Shown one piece after another: positions 1 through 11,036 of a DNA stretch of 64,000 nucleotides; position 1 is the stretch's first letter; each line of letters begins with the position of its first letter. The translations under genes were made by a program, and so were the position numbers. The notes under the pieces are model-generated. The model searched no databases. It saw only the letters and a program-made list of their open reading frames with translations, and was not told where the DNA came from. Source of the DNA: Certhia americana (taxonomy: Eukaryota > Chordata > Aves > Passeriformes > Certhiidae); contig CM031878.1 of assembly GCA_018697195.1 (NCBI GenBank), positions 3,427,884 through 3,491,883 on the forward strand, written 5' to 3'.

Positions 1-384
1 CTCTCCTCTCCTCGAACTCTCCTCTCCTCGAACTCTCCTCAAACTCTCCTCTCCTCGAACTCTCCTCTCCTCGAACTCTCCTCTCCTCGAACTCTCCTCT
101 CCTCTCCTCGAACTCTCCTCGAACTCTCCTCTCCTCTCCTTGAACTCTCCTCTCCTCTCCTCGAACTCTCCTCTCCTCTCCTTGAACTCTCCTCTCCTCT
201 CCTCGAACTCTCCTCTCCTCGAACTCTCCTCGAACTCTCCTCTCCTCGAAATCTCCTCTCCTCAAAATCTCCTCGAAATCTCCTCGAACTCTCCTCGAAA
301 TCTCCTCTCCTCTCCTTGAAATCTCCTCTCCTCGAAATCTCCTCTCCTTACCTCGAAATCTCCTCTTCTTGAACTGTCCTCTCC
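1..384. repeat. CTCTC / CTCGAA tandem array (minisatellite), left edge open
   Basis: The first ~384 bases are almost pure repetition of a pyrimidine-rich unit. The basic word is CTCTCCTCGAA (11 bp), often lengthened by an extra CTCTC to 16 bp. Copies decay to the right, where CTCGAA changes to CTTGAA or CTCGAAAT. The array already runs at base 1, so its true length is unknown. It ends near 'tgaactgtcctctcc', after which unique sequence begins. It lies inside the inferred last intron of RIT2. The + strand is nearly free of purines apart from the GAA spacer, so the array is a long polypyrimidine/polypurine tract. Confidence 0.95.
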
Positions 385-2150
385 AGAAAGAACGTCACTG
401 ATTTTATTCTGTTTCCTTTTATCAGTGCATTCAACAAACAGCTGACAACATGCTCAGAAAATTCTTTTTGGGCTATACCTAAGGCAGCTAAAAGGATCCT
501 TACCCAAGACAAAAAAAAAAAAAAAACTCGTACAACTGATGGTCAGGGTTAAAAATTTGTATTTTCTAGGAGTAGCCTTATTGATTTCACAGCACTGCAT
601 GGCTTATAAATGCAGAGAATACCAGTAACTGAAAAGGAAGTGAGTCAACATCAGCTACCTAATCCCTAGAATACTGAAGAAACTGAAAACTCTTGAATCC
701 TATTATGGATGAGCTGTAATGTAATTTTCATTTAAGCTATTTACTCATCCCATAGGTACAGCTTTTGTGCAGTCTGCAGTGTGTCCCACCATCACATTAT
801 AGAGCCCGAAGTTCAGTGCATGCTCCAGAATGAAAGCAGTATTGAACAGTGGGTATAGATCAAAATCATTCATCTTTCACCAGAAACATCAGAGAAAAAT
901 AACTATTACCATAAATGTCAAATCTACATAGGAAAACAAGGGGAAACCAACCTTTTTATTGTGGGTAGAGCTCAGTGCCCATAGCTGTATATGATGAAGA
1001 GGTGCAGTCATTCTGGATATAAAACAAATTTTCTCTTGGATCATCTTAAGCCGTATGTGGTTGAAGCTCTTCTTTTACTGTTCCCCATTCCTACCTGGTT
1101 TTATTTGTTATGGAATGGTATAACATCTGCTCAGATATGGGCCACTGCTTGTTACCATACTGTTTCCTTAGGGTCTGAACTAAGGTGTAACAGCACTTGT
1201 TTTCCATTTACTTCAGTATTTTTGCTGTATTTGTTCATGCCCATATGGCAGGAGGGTTGAACACTTCTACTCTATTTTCCATGTCTCAGGTTGTAAGGTC
1301 TTTCTCATGTTATCAAAGGTGTCTTCCTTGATAATATGTGATCTACTTTGGATTTGCACTCTTTTTGATTAAAAAAGTATTAAGAAAAAAGGGTTTGAAC
1401 TACCTAATCAAGTTTTTGAAGCATGATATGCAGTTAGAAAAGCAAAAACAAACCCAGAAAGGCATAAAGCAGAAATCCACCAGGTGCAAAAACTCAGGTT
1501 GTGACCCAAAATCTTTAATTTGTACATGCTTTCACTTTTATTTACTTACATATGTCAGAAGTATCCCTTGTTATGCTCATCTTGACTCATCAGTTACATT
1601 TTCATGAACATGCTTTGAGCAGCCTTGAAAGAAGCTTCAGTGAGGTTGAAGAAGGATCTCAGCTGGTGAGTCAAATTCAGTTTACCTGAGTTAAGTAGTT
1701 GAGAGATAAATCAATTATTCTGGTAAATGTTTTCAGTATCTTTTGCCTTCAGAAGAAATGGATATGTTTATGAAGCAAACCCACAAAACACCATTTCCAG
1801 GCCCATGAAAAATAAGAAAGTGCCTGGGAACACTTCACATGGATTTACAAAAGGAAGATCTTGTCTGAGAATCTGAGTTCTGTGTTGCTTATATAACTGG
1901 TGGAGTTAATTCAGCAGAAATCCCCAAGATGGTCTTGGGGTAGAGCATAAAAAAGGAACAGAAAAAGCTGAGGCATCTGAGCTTGTGGATTGAGCTTGAT
2001 GGACTGAAGGGAATCTCATTCATCTTAGAATGAAGACAAAACCAATGGAGATAGTGAAATACTGAGAAAAATTTAAAATTATTTTCAGAACCAAAAAATA
2101 TGATCAATTATGAGGGTTGATTTCTGGGTTTTGTTTGGGCTTTTTTTTAC

Positions 2151-2340
2151 GGGAGTGGTCAGTCAGTGAAACAGCAAAAAAACAGCAGTGCGACTTCCTT
2201 CCTTAGAAAAAGGAAGTTCAAATCTTGGTTGAATATTATGTGAGTGATCTTTCTCAGGTGGACCCACTATCGGCAAGAGTTTGCGTTAGGTGACCTACCG
2301 AGTTCTCTTCTATATGAAACTATTCTATGATTTTCTGATT
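2151..2340 (+). mobile_element. Candidate tRNA-headed SINE with CR1-like 3' tail
   Basis: A possible pol III A box (TGGTCAGTCAGTGA, around 2156-2169) is followed about 50 bp later by a good B-box match, AGTTCAAATCT at 2215-2225 (9 of 11 against GGTTCRANTCC). The element ends in a CR1-type tail, AACTATTCTATGATTTTCTG, close to the TTCTATGATTCTATG end used by bird CR1. tRNA-derived head plus CR1 tail is the known design of avian SINEs mobilised by CR1. The central part does not let me name a family, and the tRNA fold is degraded. It could instead be a plain CR1 tail with chance boxes. Confidence 0.4.
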
Positions 2341-2765
2341 TCCATACATCTTACAGCAGAAAATATTTAATTGCATCTTGAAAAATTTGTGTCAAATGTA
2401 GCAACTGCCTTTTCTTTCTGAAGTAGGGTCTATATTTACTCACATCTTTTTCTCAAAGATAGTATACCTATTCTCTTATTAATATTCCTTTCACCACATA
2501 AAACAAAACTTTACCACAGGCAGTTGTCATTTTCCAAACCATTTAATAACACTCATTTTATTCCTACAGGTGAGAAAATAATGGGGTGATAGCATGTCCT
2601 GAATTGCTAGTGACAGTAACTGTTAAGGCTTCAAGCACTTAGTGTTTTTCACCAGCTGTTGCTTTTAGCACCAGCAATTTTGTTCCCCCAAATCTACTCT
2701 TATTTATGCGTTTAAGAAAATTAGAGAAAAACAGCCATTAGGGAAAAGTAAGCAAGCTTCCTGGG

Positions 2766-2796
2766 AAAAAAAAAAGAAAAAAAAAAAAAAAAAAGA
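2766..2796. repeat. A-rich tract beside CR1
   Basis: A run of adenines with two interrupting G residues lies about 45 bp to the left of the CR1 fragment at 2841. It is simple low-complexity sequence. CR1 elements do not end in poly(A), and this tract is on the 5' side of the element, so it is not the tail of that copy. Confidence 0.9.
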
Positions 2797-2840
2797 TAAA
2801 TGTGTTGTTGTCTGTCCTTGTCACTGTCACAGCTGGGTAT

Positions 2841-3259
2841 CACAAGTTTGCTGATGACACAAAGCTGTGTGGTGAGGTCACATGCTGCAGCGAAGGGATG
2901 CCATCCAGAGGACCTGGACAGGCTGGAGATGTGGGACCATGTGAACCTCATGGAGTTCAACAAAGCCAAGTGCCAAAGGAAATGAAAGACAGAAATACAG
3001 GAAAAAGAGAGAATGGTTTGAGAGCAGCTCTGTGGAGAGGGACTTGGGGATTGGTGGGAAGCTTCACATGACCCAGCCACATGCACTGACAGCCCAGAAA
3101 TGCACAACTGTGTCCTGGGCTGCATCAAAAACAATGTGACAGGCTTGGAGCAACCTGGTCTGGTGGAAAGTGTCTTGTCATTCTTGCCCAGGGGATTGGA
3201 ACAAGATGATTTTTTTGGTCCCTTCCAACCCAGACCATTCTATGATAATTCTTTGATTT
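2841..3259 (+). mobile_element. CR1 LINE fragment, end of ORF2 plus 3' UTR, internally deleted
   Basis: The left part carries the end of the CR1 reverse-transcriptase ORF. The peptide KFADDTKLCGE is a recognisable CR1 RT motif containing the ADD catalytic pair, and NLMEFNKAKC follows, as in the CR1 C-terminal part. Near 3130 the text jumps from the ORF2 end (HNCVLGCIKNNV) straight to 3' UTR sequence ending in 'ggtcccttccaacccagaccattctatga', so an internal segment is missing. The frame is broken and the copy is dead. It is 5'-truncated, as nearly all bird CR1 copies are. Confidence 0.92.
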
Positions 3260-3524
3260 TCACTACAGAGACTGAGCCATGGTGTTGCTTGTTCAGGCAT
3301 GGAAGTCAACCTGAACAGGTTCCAGATTTATGCAAGAACCACTGTGATTATCAGTGATTAAATACTGATAATATTAAAAAACTATATCTTTCTTCCCCCT
3401 CACCCTTAATACTATTCATGTCTTAATGTATGATTTGAATATACAGCTTAATGTATTATTTTCACAGTGTTATTTATGTATTCATCCTATCTTCTGTGTT
3501 ATCTGTCTTTGATTTTCAACATTT

Positions 3525-3640
3525 TTTTTTTTGTTTGTATTTTTGGGGGGTTTTTTGTGGGGGTTTGGGGTTTTTTTGTTTGTTTGGGGTTTTTGTTTTG
3601 TTTTGGGTTTTTTTGGTATGTTTTTTGTTTTTTCCACTCT
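3525..3640. repeat. G/T-rich low-complexity tract (GGGGTTTT-like)
   Basis: On the + strand this tract is made of T runs alternating with G runs of three to seven, with almost no A or C. Several G runs lie within 100 bp (for example at 3543-3550, 3560-3570 and 3583-3590), so the + strand could form a G-quadruplex. It gives long artificial open frames on both strands rich in Phe/Gly/Leu or Lys/Asn/Pro, which should not be called genes. Confidence 0.85.
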
Positions 3641-4466
3641 TTTCTCTGTGGAGTGATGCAGAAGCAGTTGTTTACTTGATTGGTTACAAACCACCATTTT
3701 TTTTCCTTTGCAAGAAGTTCTGGAAAACCTTGGGAAAAGGGCACCCTGGCTTGCAGTATCTACACATTTTGAAATGTTTTTCTTCGCATCCTGAAAGGTG
3801 TTTTCATCTTTTCATTGCCATTTCCAGACCCTGTCCATACTGAAGGCTTGGAATGAATCCATTGCATGAACCATAATAAATAAATAAATCTCAGAAACCA
3901 TTTCTAACCTGCAGAGGAGTACATGCTGAATGTCTCCCAATACTGAAGGGACTGTAGAATGGTGTTTTGTCAGAATCCACATCAAAGTTCTGCTGTAAGG
4001 CCAACATTTTCTGCCAGGTATAATGGAAAGGTTCAGCCTGATCCCAGATGCATATTCATCTGTGGTCCGTGTGTGTTTTTGTGTGTAGGTGCATATTCAC
4101 ATGTGCTGCTGGGTAAACTGAGCTATAGCTTTATCAGTGATGGGTTGATATTAGAGTCCATTACTCTGGACAAGAATATGAGTTTATCAGTTACAATCAC
4201 AATTTGGGATCACAGGGTGTACTAGCATAGTAGCTTTTATATGTCAAGAGTATCTGCATAATTGGAAGGATACATCACAGATAGAAGAGGTTAAGCAGAT
4301 GCTTTCAGTAAGAAATTTCTTCCATTCTGTTTGTTAAGACTCTATTTTCTCATTCTATCCCTCAAGCTAGCATAATAAAGTTGTAATCTGTCTTCTTCCC
4401 CACCAACACCCTCCTACCTTCACTCTTCTGCTTCTCTCTTTCTTTATTATATCTTTTCTTTGAGGC

Positions 4467-4525
4467 AATAAACAAGAAGAATTCTTGGTTTGGCTTCAGA
4501 AAAAAAAAAAAAAAAAAAAAAAAAA
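4467..4525 (+). repeat. Poly(A)26 tail with upstream AATAAA; possible retrocopy 3' end
   Basis: AATAAA at 4467-4472 is followed 27 bases later by 26 consecutive adenines (4500-4525). That spacing is what a polyadenylated mRNA shows. No coding sequence was recognised in the 500 bp to the left, and no clear target-site duplication was seen, so a processed retrocopy is only a possibility. A chance A run next to a chance AATAAA in AT-rich DNA is the alternative. Confidence 0.5.
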
Positions 4526-5670
4526 TCTAGGAAAAATATCTCTACTCGTTAACCCTCAAGCATTACCATTGCTTAAGTTTCTGTTAACACCTTTTGAGGA
4601 TGTAAGCAAGAAAGTTTGGTGCTGTATTGCACAAAGTTAAGATTCTGCCAGCTGTCAGCTGCCACTTTGCTTACTTTAGGGTGCTCATTACAAATCAAAG
4701 CCCATGGGCAGGAACCACAGAACGGTTACCCAAAGAAAGTACCCCCTGAGCAGGGGTATGAACAGGACAAGTTAAGCACAGATATGTGAACAAATTACCA
4801 CAGAAACCACCCAAGTCCATGAACTTAACCTGCTGCAAAAGCGAGGTAATTTGAGCAGGGTTAGCAGGCAATAAGAGAGCTTGCTATGTCTAAGTAGCTA
4901 AATGTGGTTTTACAGCTCTTCCTACCCACCAGCCACTTAAGATTTTTAATTTTTCTTCCTCTGCACATTCTTTTGTCATTGTTATCCCCTTCATATGCAG
5001 TTCTCCAGACTCAACTTTTTGTCATGCATTGTCTGCATGGCAGGTCACATCACACAATGGAACTTTAATGCTCCTTATTCAGCTGTCATTCCTGGTTTGA
5101 TGTTCCTGTGTCATGGGTCGCTCTCTTCAAATGTTCCTCTGACCACAAAAATCCACTCTGCTCTTCCATGAAGTTCTCCTTTCATCACACTAGAAAGAAG
5201 CTGAAAAAGAAAGGCTCCATAAAGCTCCCATAATTTTTTTCAATCAATTCAGATTCTGCAAAAGTGTAAAATTTTCCCTGAATTAATATTGACACAAGGA
5301 AGATCAATACCATTAGTTTAATAAAGATATTCTGCAATATTTCCTGTAATGAGATTGTTTGGCAGACCTGCCTAATAAACTTCAAAATTACTAAACCCTC
5401 AAAATTAATTACATGTTCCAGGACAAACAACCACAATGATTCACCACTGCCTTTTTCTGGCAACTCAACCCCTTCTCACTGCATCCAGTAACTTTCTCTT
5501 TTAAAAGAAACCCCTGTAAATCTTCATCTCATGATATTGATTACCTTTTTTTCTTTAAAAAGCAACTCAAGTAACATGTGGAAGAGTGAAACATTATTCT
5601 GTAGACTATGCATAAGACACTTTGATATCTCATATATTTCAGCACGTGCTTGCTTCAGTAAATGATTTCT

Positions 5671-5688
5671 AAAAAAAAAAAAAAAAAA
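5671..5688. repeat. Poly(A) tract
   Basis: Eighteen consecutive adenines in the intron, with no canonical poly(A) signal in the preceding 40 bases. Simple sequence only. Confidence 0.9.
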
Positions 5689-8600
5689 TTCAACTGCAGT
5701 CAAAATCTTTATAAATCTATTATAAATTCTTCCTCTGCCTTCTTTCTGTTAAACACTTGCTTCAGCAGCCTGGACAGAATGCCTGAATCCCAGCAGACCA
5801 CAACTGCATGGGAATGAAAGGAAGAAGGAGAGTTTCTTGCAATTTTCTTTTTTACTGCCAGAAACTTAAGATGATGTTCCCTGTCAATGTGGATCTGGGA
5901 GTATGTTTTGATGTGGAAACTGTATGCCAGAATATATGTGTGCTCCACTCAACAGTGATGGGAAGCAATGTGTGCTGTTAGGACAAACACTCTTTACTGC
6001 TTATTTTTTGTAACCCTTTTATTCCAGTGTTGGAAACTGATATTCAGCTCAAGCAAAAGGGGATTTTCAGAACTTAATTCCAATAGTCTGTCCATGTGTC
6101 TAAAACCAAGACATTTAGCTGAACTCAAGCTTTTGATACTTTGGCTCAAAAGATTATTACACTTCTGTGACTCATTAATACTTTGTTTGTGGGGTGGTTT
6201 GTTTTTTTGTTTGTTTTTTTTATTATTTTTTTAATTTGCAGTTCTTGTTTGTGGTCATATGCATAAACATGCACAAATAAATATGCACCTGTTTCTCCCT
6301 CTTCCTTGAAGATTTAGGTCTCCAGATTTCTTTCTGGTTCCCTTCAAATTCTTGAATCACATTTCTCTGTCTTCAGCAGACAACTGAGGAAAAAGGAACA
6401 CTGAAAGCAGACTCCTGATCTTCCCTTTTTACTGACTCCTTCTTTATAGCCTTATCTTTTCATGTCAATTGAGTGTTTTCAGGACAAAATATTGCTGCTA
6501 GAGACAAAGTAATACAATATCAGTGAGATTTGCAAAGGTTGCCAGGGATTAAGTTTATTTACTCAGTCCACAGTGTGCTTAGTGCCTGTGTCCTGATGAA
6601 GAATTGAAGTCGAGTGGAAATTTAATGACTAACACATAACTGAAAATACCTTACATGACTTTGCAGATAGGTAAAAGATATGGAGGCTGTCTCAACTGGA
6701 CTGATAGCCAGCTTGTGCTCACAAAGCAATATCATTAACAATGTTAAAATAAGTGTTGAATGCCACTAATTTTCTTTTTGCTTAAAAAGAAAGCTTAAAT
6801 ATACATTTGCAGCTCCTTTCACATGTAATTTTTTTAAAACAACCATCTGCCACTAGCAGATGATAATCGATTTTTTTGTTTTGCTTAAAAAAAAAATAGA
6901 AAAAAATTCATTCCTTGTGAAAATAGCACTGCAATTCCTAGATTTTTTTTCCCCTTACAAAAAATAGTGGATGTCCATGTGAAATTGATGCAGAAATGTC
7001 TTCTTTTTGCAACCATCTTACGGCCATCTACGTCTTCAGCTGAGCATTGCAATCAAAGAACCTTTAAAGATGATGGACAATTTAGAAAATTGTCAGATCT
7101 CTGAAAAATGCTTTGAGCAATTGACCTGAACTTATTCATCTTGAAGACAGATGCTAAGGATTTAACACTTCCACATTCTCTTCAAATTAGACCCAGAGCT
7201 ATTGCTGACTGATGCAGGATCATGTGGCTTTCAGTATCCAATTCAGTCAGATCCTGAGGCCATCTCTTTAGAAACATTTCCTGATGTAAAGATGTGTTAA
7301 CCCACTCATCAGTCATGCTTTTGACAAGATAAAGTCAAAAGAGTACAGTCTGTAGTGCAGAAGACCAGCTTCAAAGTCTAACCTTCAGACAGCACCCTGA
7401 TTCTGTAGTGATTCTTGCATGAAATTAGGTGTTGATTCAGTTATTTAGCATTGTGTCTGTGAAATAATGAAGTCACAAGAATAATGATAGTCACAAGTTG
7501 GAAACAATAGACCAAAACGTGTGCTTTGCTAGCTTTGCAGCTAAGCAACTGCATGGAGGATGTTTATCTTCATTTGCCCAAAGCAGGAATGAAACTACCT
7601 GGGGGAATAGTTCCTATGTCACAAGAATATTCTGCATCCAAATGGTGGAAAAATAATAAAAAATCCAATAATAGGAGAAAGACTAGACAAGATATTAGCA
7701 CTCTTTATCATAAAAGATGTTAAAAGTCTGCAGAAATTATTCAAGTGTAAATTGCATCTAGAATTTTTACGTATGAAAATGTAGGAGAGATATAGTTAAG
7801 TAAAATAGCTAGTTTAGCTTAGAGTTTTCTTGCAAGAGTGTAGAAATTACTATAGCAGAGAAAGTGTCAGTCTAATCTAACAGGGGTCAATAGTGAATTG
7901 CATAAGAACAAGTGTTCAGTGATCAGCTTCATCAGATTTCTTTCAAAATCCCCAACAATTTGCAGTTCCCTTGGATCAAATAAAAACATGTTTCTTCCTT
8001 GCTCAGAACAGACTTTAAGTAGTGTTTCATGTCACACCTTTGTGACTAAACAGGTGAGAAGTACATAATTTAGAACAGTAGTCTCTGGTTTTGTATTAAA
8101 AAAAAAAAAAAATTGTCAAGATTGTTAAATTACTTTCCTTTAGAAAAATGACCAATTAATTTTACTATCCCACACTCTACAGTCTCCATCTGCTAGACAT
8201 AATGCACAAAGTTCATTACAGAAAAGCTGGGCGATTCTCTTATTTTCTGCATTGCTAAAGCTGCATTTTCCTTCCTGTCCATTCCTTCCACCCTAAAGCA
8301 AGTCCAAGTTATGAGGAGTAGGGAAGGAATATCTGAGTCTCTGTAATGTGAATTTCTTCAGAGGCTGGAGAAGCTGAGGATGAGATGTGCATTGCTGGGC
8401 CATGTGCTATTTTCATGGCATCCAGGCTCTTCAGGGCACAGCTTCACACAACAAAACTTCATCTTCTCCTTGGATCAGTCTGCTAGTCCTGCTTACACCC
8501 ATGGCCATTCAAGCTGGACTCCATTCTGGTTACCAAAAATGCTTTCATGTAAAAACAGCAAAAGAAAAGTGTCTCAGAGTGACAACACAAAAAGGAAAAC

Positions 8601-9962
8601 ATGGAAAACACCCACAAGACATGTCACTCTAGAGAGGGAGAAGGAAGAACAGAACACTATTGCAACACCTTCACGATAATAATTAATTCTGTGAGCTCAT
8701 AGTCCTGAATGCCAGCATAGCTGTGCTTGCAGAATTGCCTGCCATGAAGTCAGAATAAGGTTTCTCCAACTAATTACTTCTGACTATTTCCAAAAGGATT
8801 TAAGAGTAATGACATTGACATGAAATTCTCCTTTTACATGTCTTTACTGAGTTACTCATTAACTGTGCAGGTTCCTGAAAAGAGGATTGCTTACTCAGGG
8901 ACTGAGGGGAAGAAATAAAGGGCACTTGTTTGGTTGAATAAAAATGCTGTTTTGTGACAGAGGAAACTAGTTGTGAACTGCAGTGGAATCCTGGCCAGAT
9001 CAAATGGTTAACTGCAGTGTTTACATTTGGGAATGGGAGCATACATGAAGGTTGCAATGTTCATGTTTTCAGAAGAAAAGGTTTCAGCACTATACTTTTA
9101 AGCAGTAAATCATTTTAAAATTAACTTAAAATTCTGCAAGAAAGCAGAATGTTTGACGTTGAGGGAGATAGAAACAGGAGGTTTTAATGACAAGGATTTC
9201 CGTTTAACTTTTGCATTTTCTGTGCACTTGTTGGGGCCTGAAACATAGTCATATTGAATGTCTGGCCACAAAAGGTCATGCTGGTTCCACACAAACTCCA
9301 GTCTTCAACATTTTTTTTCGGACTAAATTGATTTTTAATTGATCTTGGTTTGTTCCCATTCTTTCACAGACGTCATTGCTCAGTGGCAAAAATATGATAG
9401 GCAGTTTATAAGTGCAAAGATCTGAAAAAAGAGAAGAGTAAAATGCCTTGAAATACTTTTAAAATTTTCTTTTAAAATGATATTCCATGATATGTATTGT
9501 GTGAACAAAAAACAACAGCACTGCTTGTCTTAAGAAGACAGAAAGATTGATTTTTCTTGGGTTTGTTTTGTTCCTGCTCATGTTTTCAACCCCAGACACT
9601 GCTGTAATAGTCAAGTGTTTGAGCTTCGACCTGAACAATAACATTTCACACTTGGAAAGATTCTCTATACCACCCTGTAGGAAGTCTCTGCCACCATGCC
9701 TCTTGACAAGTCCAACACTTGTCCAAGGAAAAAAATTAATAACTGTCAAAACCGATGTAGGTAAAATGGATCTGCTCTTTGGTCAATGGTTTGTGCTGCA
9801 CATTTCTCAAAACACAATTCAAATATTTACAGTGAATGTCTTTGGCTGGGAGAAAGCCAGGTGGCAATATAGGAGCAGCCAGCTCAGCCTTTGCTGGACA
9901 CAGTCCTATCCGTTGAAATGAACAACTTTTCCCTTTTCCATGCAACAAGCAATAGTATGGGA

Positions 9963-10222
9963 GAAAAAGGCCTCAAGTTGACCAGAAGAGGCTTGGAATT
10001 GAAATTAGTAAAAATTTCTTCACTGAAAAGTGGTCAGGCATTGGAACAGGCTTCCCAGGATAGTGGGAAGAGGTAGAGTCACTATTCCTGTAAATGTTAA
10101 AAGACATGTAGATATGGCACTTCATAACTTAGTTTAGTGGTGGGTTTGGCACTGCTGCATTAATGGGTGGATTTGATGATAGTAGAGGTTCTTTTCCAAC
10201 AAAAATGATTCTGTGACTATAT
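9963..10222 (+). mobile_element. CR1 LINE 3' fragment
   Basis: The sequence matches a common avian CR1 subfamily 3' region: 'cctcaagttg' start, 'aaaatttcttcactgaaaagtggtcaggcattgg', 'acaggcttcccagg', 'aaaagacatgtagat.tggcactt', 'ttagtggtgggtttggcactgctg', ending in 'tcttttccaacaaaaatgattctgtga'. The copy is 5'-truncated and carries many substitutions. It lies in the RIT2 intron in the sense orientation. Confidence 0.92.
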
Positions 10223-11002
10223 AATTAATGAGAAAACTCACAGCTCTTCTGTGGGAGCGCCTTAAGCATAAACTTGAGGGTCAGTGCTAGTATTTAAAAA
10301 ATCACTGCTCATGTCAGTCAATACTGATTTTTTCCATTTTGTTGTCCAGGATGGCATTTTTTTCCTAGACACATGAGATTACTTTTCTCTTTTTCTTTTG
10401 TCATAGTTACTTATTAGAGACTGAGAAAAATGGGAATACTTTTTGATCTCCACAGCCCTTTCCTCTAATTTGCAATCGGTTTTTACCTGTACCAAAAGTT
10501 TATTTTATTTTTCCATATTTTATATGCCAGTGGAATGGGCTGTGATGGACAGAGACCCAAACATGTCTGTGGACTCTTCCTGGTTGCCTGTCTATCTCTA
10601 AACTGATATCCAGTTGCTAATAAACAATTTGGCTCCTAGTTCTTCTTTTCTGGAATGGGACTTATTGAAAAACAGAAAAAAATATCCACCAGATATAAAG
10701 GGAAAGGATGTCAATTTTTCTGGGACATTACTCAGAACTTTTCCTACTCCTATTCATGGTTTTTCCTATTCCTTTTATTTTTTACTGTTTACTGGTGCAA
10801 TCAAGGCTGCTCAATATCTGCTTCCCTCCCTGTTTAGTATTTTTTTCTTACAACTCTCATAAATTATTGCCTGTCAAAAATGCAAATCATGATCAAAAAC
10901 AACAGAAATCCCTCCTATTTCCCTCAGTGGGATTTAGATGAGCACTCTGTTTAGCAACATATGTACCCTTCTGTCTCTGATCTAGACCATGTGCCTTCAG
11001 AG

Positions 11003-11004
<2 letters not shown>

Positions 11005-11033
<29 letters not shown>

Positions 11034-11036
11034 CAA
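11005..11036. repeat. (AAAAC)n microsatellite
   Basis: About six perfect copies of the pentamer AAAAC follow a short A run. Simple tandem repeat in the intron. Confidence 0.95.

Noticed and set aside
2802..3357. ORFs on + with reverse-transcriptase-like text
   Set aside because: Explained by a dead, internally deleted CR1 copy, not a functional gene.
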